From Hyperoodon ampullatus (lineage: Eukaryota > Chordata > Mammalia > Artiodactyla > Ziphiidae): a stretch of DNA of 64,000 nt. Location: assembly GCA_949752795.1 (NCBI GenBank), contig OX457064.1:104757454-104821453 (forward strand). Direction: 5' to 3'. Position 1 is the stretch's first letter; each line of letters starts with the position of its first letter. Shown here piece after piece: positions 58,691 to 64,000 of this stretch. The notes below the pieces were generated by a model. That model worked only from the letters and a program-made list of their open reading frames with translations, did no database searches and was not told the DNA's origin. The position numbers were made by a program, and so were the translations under genes.

Positions 58691-60148
58691 TAAATCTTCT
58701 TTTCCTTATAAAGTATGCTTTCTACTTCTGGTCTTTTTTATACTGCTGTGGGTTTACTCTTCTGGCCCTTTAAGAACGACCATTTCTCTTTGTTCTAGTG
58801 GTGGTATGTGGGCAGGAACTGACCTAGTTTCAGGGTGAAGATGGGAGAAGCAGGAGAAAGAATAAATAGAGATGGGAGAAAGTTTTCTTTGAAAGTAAAT
58901 AAATGCTACGATGGAAATTTGATTTACCAAAATGTGCTAGAAATTAGACTTATGAATATTAAATATGATTTAATGGATGACCCTTACACAGCCTTTTTAT
59001 TTTCATCTTTTTTGCTAGAAATCTTTCTAAAATTGTGGAATCCTTTTCCTACTGTCTCGGTAAGCAGGAATTGCCATGTCACACGTAACATTTAGAAAAC
59101 TGAAAATTCTTTTAGAAATTAGAATGTGCCAATATTTCTTACCTTAAAAGACAATAGCAGTAGAGTTTAAAGGTTTAGGAGATTTGATGTCCATTTTAGG
59201 AATGTGTACTGATGCAGGCATAGTACGAAAACAAAGCGTCCAAGTCCTAAAACCAGCTTGCTTTCCAGGGATTTTCCACTTTTTCCTGAAAGTTTATAAC
59301 CGAGGAAACATTACTTATTTGAGGTTTTAGCTGTGTTTAGGTGGAATGCAGGTGATGAATTATTCCTTAAATGCTCTGAGGCTGAGCATGTGTTCTAACC
59401 TGGATGCCTCCAGCTCAGTGGCAGGAGGGAAATTCACACGCACACTGCTGTGTGCCAAAGCTGAATACCTCTGCTCCTGGCCGTTTTTCATTTCCAAATA
59501 CCCACATCGATTCCTTCCTAGGCTTGGGTCGATGCTTCGGCTTGAAGGCAGCTTCTGCCTGGAAGCTGAGGAGGCAGGATGAAATGTGAGAGAAAAATCT
59601 GTTACCCTGGACAGCAGTAAAGTGGCCTGAAATGAGAGAAATACCATCCCCACCTTAGAGAGAGGAGTTCCGACAGGCAACCACAGGGAGGAAGCAAATG
59701 TCGTTGCAAACAGTATCTCTGTCCTTCTTCTTCCCTTTGATATTAACTCTTTGCTCAAAGGCTTGGTCCCCCACTCCACCACGTTTTAGCCATCACTTAG
59801 CCATGCATCACGTCTGTGTATCACTATGACCTTGCAAAACGCCTAGCGTGGGGCAGAGGTGCAGAAAATGATGCTGAACGAATAGGTCCATGAATGTGAC
59901 CCGATGCTTGTCCCCCTGCATCCGTCCACAGTCTTGTGACTCTCAGTGACCCCCCCTCCCCGTTTTGCTTCTCTTCTCTTAATTCCTGCTGAGAACGCTC
60001 AAGTGGGAAGGATCCTCCAGCCCCTCACTTGACGTGGGGATGGTGGTGAGCTGTCCCGCTCAGGGAATGGGAGTCCCTAAGACGGTGTGATAAACTAACA
60101 TACAACGAAGAGAGCCTGGGACAAGGTCTTGGATCTCCTTCCTCCTGA
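58691..60148. other. No recognised feature
   Basis: Intron sequence. The 140-codon minus frame (59360-59782) overlaps two plus frames and has no recognisable domain. Confidence 0.4.
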
Positions 60149-60149
60149 G

Positions 60150-60295
60150 GATCTTCTTTGCCAAGTCAGGTGACCTCTGTGAGCCACACTTTCTCATCTC
60201 CTGCAGGTGTACCATCATTCCTCTCTGCCTTCTCCTCAGGGTTGTTGTAGAGATCAGATGAGCTCGTTGATGTGAAAGCTTTCAAATACAGCCCT
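60150..60295 (+). repeat. MIR SINE
   Basis: 'gtcaggtgacctctgtgagccacactttctcatctcctgc...cagggttgttgtagagatcagatgagctcg' follows the MIR consensus in plus orientation. Confidence 0.75.
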
Positions 60296-60780
60296 TCAAA
60301 TGGAGGCATTGCTCACGGATTAGCGATTATAATTACTCAGGCTCTTCTCAGCAAGGGAACACGTTTGCCTCCTAGTAGGAATCTCCAGGGCCTTAAAAGG
60401 GTTGCTGATAGAAGGAATCCCAGTCTGACCCAGGAGGAAAATGCTTTGGTGTCCCGAGGGGGCCCTGGGTCCCCTCTATGGCCACCTCATGCTGAAGTTT
60501 TAGACAAAGTTCACTAACTTGGTGCCATAAAAGCACTTCTTCGTGACATCAGCTAGACAAGTCCCATGCTTGTCATCTCACAGCTGCAAAGCCCTGTCTG
60601 AATTACACTTTGATTTCAGTGACCAACTGAAAAATCATCATTGTTCACAGCAGCTCATTTCTGGTGTTGACAGATGACTCAGGATTTCAGAGTTGGAAGA
60701 GAACTCAAGATGGTAAGACCATAGGACATAGGCTTCACCAACCCCTCCGTGGGCCATGCAGTTTTTAATAAATCACATAC
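60296..60780. other. No recognised feature
   Basis: Intron sequence; nothing assigned. Confidence 0.4.
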
Positions 60781-60792
60781 CATTCTAGATGG

Positions 60793-60915
60793 GGGAATTA
60801 TCTGGTGGTCTGGTGGCCAGGACTCTGTGCTTTCACTGCCAAGGGCCCGGGTTCGATCCCTGGTCGGGGAACTAAGATCCCCCAAGCTGGCAGCACAGCC
60901 AAAAAAAAAAAAAAA
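60793..60915 (+). repeat. Short tRNA-derived SINE (Bov-tA/CHR relative)
   Basis: A compact element with a good B box (GGTTCGATCCC), ending 'gcagcacagcc' and an A16 tail. ATTCTAGATGG and ATTCCAGATGG are the flanking duplication. Shorter than, and different in its 3' half from, the CHR-2 copies. Confidence 0.9.
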
Positions 60916-60929
60916 ATTCCAGATGGAAT

Positions 60930-61200
60930 AAATGCATTTTAGTATACTTACTTTTATTTCAGCCCTAATAGTGATTCTGATACACAGTCAAGAAAAATGG
61001 CCAAAATGATGCCATTGAAATGTGAGGTAATAGGGAAGAAAGCGCTGGAAATATATTTAGTTACTAACTGCAGTGTCGGAGGAGAACACAGCCATTTGTC
61101 TAACTAGTGCTCATCTCAGAAACGGTACAAATTTAAATGGAATTATCTGGCTTTTTCTCAGTATCTCTTCTCCCTCTTTCCTCTCTAAAATAATCCAAAT
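60930..61200. other. No recognised feature
   Basis: Short unique-looking intron. Confidence 0.4.
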
Positions 61201-61216
61201 GTCTGCCTCTCCTTTT

Positions 61217-61345
61217 TAAAAAAATGTATTTTACTGAAATATAGTTGATTTACAATGTTGTGTGAATTCCTGCTGTACAGCAAAGTGATTCCGTTACACA
61301 TATATATACATTCTTTTTCATATTCTTTGCCGTCATGGTTTATCA
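61217..61345 (-). mobile_element. Very short L1 3' end
   Basis: About 130 bases of L1 3' UTR in minus orientation ('atagttgatttacaatgttgtgtg' to 'cgtcatggtttatcac'). A SINE abuts it directly. Confidence 0.88.
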
Positions 61346-61352
61346 CTCTGCT

Positions 61353-61568
61353 TCTTTTTTTTTTTTTTTTTTTTTTTGCTGTACGCGGGCCTCTCACTGT
61401 TGTGGCCTCTCGCATTGCGGAGCACAGGCTCCGGACGCGCAGGCTCAGCGGCCATGGCTCACGGGCCCAGCCGCTCCGCGGCATGTGGGATCTTCCCGGA
61501 CCGGGGCACGAACCCGTGTCCCCTGCATCGGCAGGCGGACTCTCAACCACTGCGCCACCAGGGAAGCC
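61353..61568 (-). repeat. CHR-2-type SINE next to an L1 end
   Basis: Complete minus copy with a T run of more than 20 bases. The best flanking duplication encloses both this SINE and the L1 piece: CTGCCTCTCCTTTTTAA (61203-61219) and CTGCCGCTCCTTCTTAA (61569-61585). Confidence 0.94.
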
Positions 61569-61589
61569 CTGCCGCTCCTTCTTAATAAG

Positions 61590-63795
61590 CACTGGGACAT
61601 CTATCCCATGGCAGGTTCTTGATATTTCTGACTTAGATACTAAAGTCCTCAGTCAAGTTCCATTGAAAGTTTAAAAAATAATTATGTGATAATGGTAGAA
61701 TGGTGGGCAGTTGGCCTGATGATCCAAGGCAAACCACGCGGTGTAAATGTGCCATGATATTAAATAAGGTTCTTAATCCCAATTCCAATGTGTGTGTGGA
61801 GGCTTCCCTACACCAACAGGTAATTCTCGGATGCCAGCAGTGTGTCTGAGAATTCAACTCAGTTCTAACACTGTCTCCCTGGAGATAGGACCAGACTCCA
61901 GAGGTGAGGGGCTCAGTCCCACAAGACCACCCTCCACTTCAGAAGCCAGTTGCCAAGTCCAGGTTGTTACCTGTGCTTCTGACCCACGGGCTACAAATGG
62001 AAGGTTCTGAAGATCGTCTAACTCAGGATTCCAGTCACACATCCAGGTTGTCACCTGTTCTTCTGACCGACTGTCCCCACCTCCTTGGGTTTGGTGAATT
62101 TGCTAGAATGGCTCACAGAACTTGGGAAAACCCTTTTGCTCACTAGGTCACTGATTTATTTTATAAGGATATTAAAGGATACAAATCGACAGACAGATGA
62201 AGGATACAGAGCGCAAGGCGTGGGTGGGGAAAGAGCGCAGAGCTTCCCTGCTGTCTTCCAGCACGACCCTCTGCGAATCCCCACGTGGTCACCACCCCGG
62301 AGCCCCTTGAACCCTGTCCTTCTGGGTGGTTATGCAGGCTTCATCACAAAGGCATGATTGATTGAATCATCCGCCATTGGCAACTGATTGAACCCCGGGC
62401 CCCTCCCCTGCCCCAGGTCGGGGTGGGACGGAAAGTTCCAACCCTCCCATCGCGTGGTTGGTTCTCGGGCCACCAGCCCTGACCCTGGAGTGGGATCCAA
62501 AAGCCTCCTTCCCAGAACCGTTTTCAGGATCTGAGATAAGAGACCAAATATAATTCCATCACTCTGATCGCTCAGGAAAGTCCAAGGCATTGGGGAACTG
62601 GAAGCCAGAAACTGGACGAAGACCAAATATGTATTTTTCCTATAAATCACAGTATCACCGATATAAGAGCACCAAGATGCTCTTCTTTTGATGAACTGTT
62701 CGGTTAGAACATGGTTTAATAACACACCGCTCCAAAGGGAGTCTTATTTAACCTGGCCTAGACTGTTACTCAGGACACACTCTCTACCATCAAGCAGGGA
62801 TACAATAACCCAGAATGAAAAGGTCCCCAAGTACAGATAGCTCCTACTGATGAGTCAGGATGCTGGGCAGTGAAATGTCTAGACCAGTGAACAGTTAGCA
62901 TGAGAACGAAGCAAATTGCCAGTAACTGACCGGACCCAATGGCCACCTAGGAGGCTTGAGTTAAAAGATGCTCAATCATTTTCTTCTCAATATGTGATAT
63001 TTCGCTCTGGACGATGACATCTTACTAGGTTGAGCTTTGCCCTCTCACACGGCCTGTTTAAAATACAAACATATCTGGGGTACAGAATCTTAAACGGATT
63101 ATGTGGGGAGGGGCATCCTTCCCTGGGCCAGAAAGCCCAGGCTCCCCCCCGGCGTCAGTTGCCTAAGAAGAAGCAGTGTGAGGAGGAGGAGGAAGGAGCA
63201 GAGAGAAGGGGTCAGGGCACAGGCAGCCGACCCTGTGATTTTCCAAGTGTGTTTCCTTGTTATTAGGTCCTAAGGACCCCTCTGGTGGTAGGAAGTGGCA
63301 TTTTCATCCTTTGGGGAAGGCTGCCTCGGAGTGAAGATGGGAACAGAAGCGGAAGCCTGAGTGTGTGAAGTCAGAGGAACCTTTGAGGTTCTGGGTCTGG
63401 GTCCCTCATTTCACAGATGCAGATATGAGAGCTCTTCTCTGAGGGCACGCACCTGTTCTGCAAATTGCGTGTTTTCTGTGGAGATGTGTAAAGGCCTTTT
63501 CCATGCTTGTGTAACTGCTGTGTTTTTGCTGGATCCTCGTCCCAGTTCCAGCCAAAGATTCTTTACATGAATTCTTGAATTTCATGAATGAGGACGGTTT
63601 TCAGCATCCCCTTCCGCACCAACAAATCACCCTGTGTTATCAGCCTGCCGTGAATTTCAAGAAGGCTCTGTGTACATGGAAATAGGCAATGCACTGCAAC
63701 AAAGACCAGGATTTTTTAAAGAGTAGGAAAAAAAATCTTCACGTGCATCGTGAAATGTTAATGAAGATGAGTCATCGAAGGTTAAAAAATACAGA
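61590..63795. other. 2.2 kb of intron, nothing firmly recognised
   Basis: Contains a small (GGA)n tract at about 63179-63200. Overlapping frames on both strands are short and carry no known domains. Confidence 0.4.
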
Positions 63796-63801
63796 CTCCT
63801 G

Positions 63802-64000
63802 GGGCTTCCCTGGTGGCGCAGTGGTTGAGAGTCCGCCTGCCGATGCAGGACACACGGGTTCGAGCCCTGGTCTGGGAAGATCCCACATGCCACGGAGCAG
63901 CTGGCCCCGTGAGCCACAATTACTGAGCCTGCGCGTCTGGAGCCTGTGCTCCGCAACAAGAGAGGCCGCGATAGTGAGAGGTCTGTGCACCGCGATGAGG
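63802..64000 (+). repeat. CHR-type SINE cut by window end
   Basis: Head GGGCTTCCCTGGTGGCGCAG and body up to 'gcaccgcgatgagg', where the window ends before the tail. It is somewhat diverged from the young CHR-2 copies. Confidence 0.94.

Noticed and set aside
16404..64000. Further DPP6 exons in the window
   Set aside because: No segment encoding the transmembrane region or other DPP6 exons was seen among the frames; the first intron of this gene is known to be very long.

Overview
This is a mammalian nuclear window, almost certainly cetacean. The decisive sign is about seventeen copies of the tRNA-derived CHR SINE family (head beginning GGGCTTCCCTGGTGGCGCAG, several with A tails and near-identical target-site duplications). 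They lie beside many fragments of an L1 lineage known from cetaceans and other artiodactyls, and older mammalian repeats (L2, MIR, MER5A, MaLR, L1M). The species cannot be fixed from the sequence. There are no bacterial genes, operons, CRISPR arrays or rRNA genes.

Host gene content is very small. A CpG island at about 15.43-16.86 kb contains a 20-codon first coding exon at 16344-16403 (+). It starts MNQTA, ends ...PGKGHK, and is followed directly by a consensus splice donor (AAG|GTAAGG). I recognise it as the alternative first exon of DPP6 (isoform K type), which encodes an auxiliary subunit of neuronal Kv4 potassium channels. On this reading, 16.4-64 kb is first-intron sequence of that transcript, and 1-15.4 kb is upstream sequence or an intron of a longer DPP6 isoform. 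No second DPP6 exon was recognised.

The other protein-derived sequence is dead or mobile. A full-length processed pseudogene of VPS26A (retromer subunit) lies antisense at 22607-25260, with frameshifts, a premature stop, the parental 3' UTR, an AATAAA signal and an A tail. A 5'-truncated L1 at 49603-52007 keeps about 694 uninterrupted ORF2 codons with reverse-transcriptase motifs. It is nested in an older, broken L1 at 48181-52258.

Layout: 0-15 kb holds SINEs, an L2, a 20-bp minisatellite and a double L1 insertion. 15.4-16.9 kb is the DPP6 promoter and exon. 17-28 kb holds a candidate LTR, another double L1 insertion, the VPS26A pseudogene and L1/SINE composites. 28-47 kb is mostly old intron with scattered MIR, MER5A, L1, an ERV1-like LTR split by a SINE, and an AT-rich palindrome. 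47-52 kb holds a MaLR LTR and the nested L1s. 52-64 kb holds SINEs, L2, L1 and MIR.

I found no convincing new biological system. The most interesting pattern is structural: at least two sites, possibly three, where separate retroelement insertions appear to have used the same target sequence, so that the target occurs three times in a row. Other notable points are a probable L1 3' transduction, two L1 copies that share an unusually short 3' end, and a 52-bp perfect AT palindrome.
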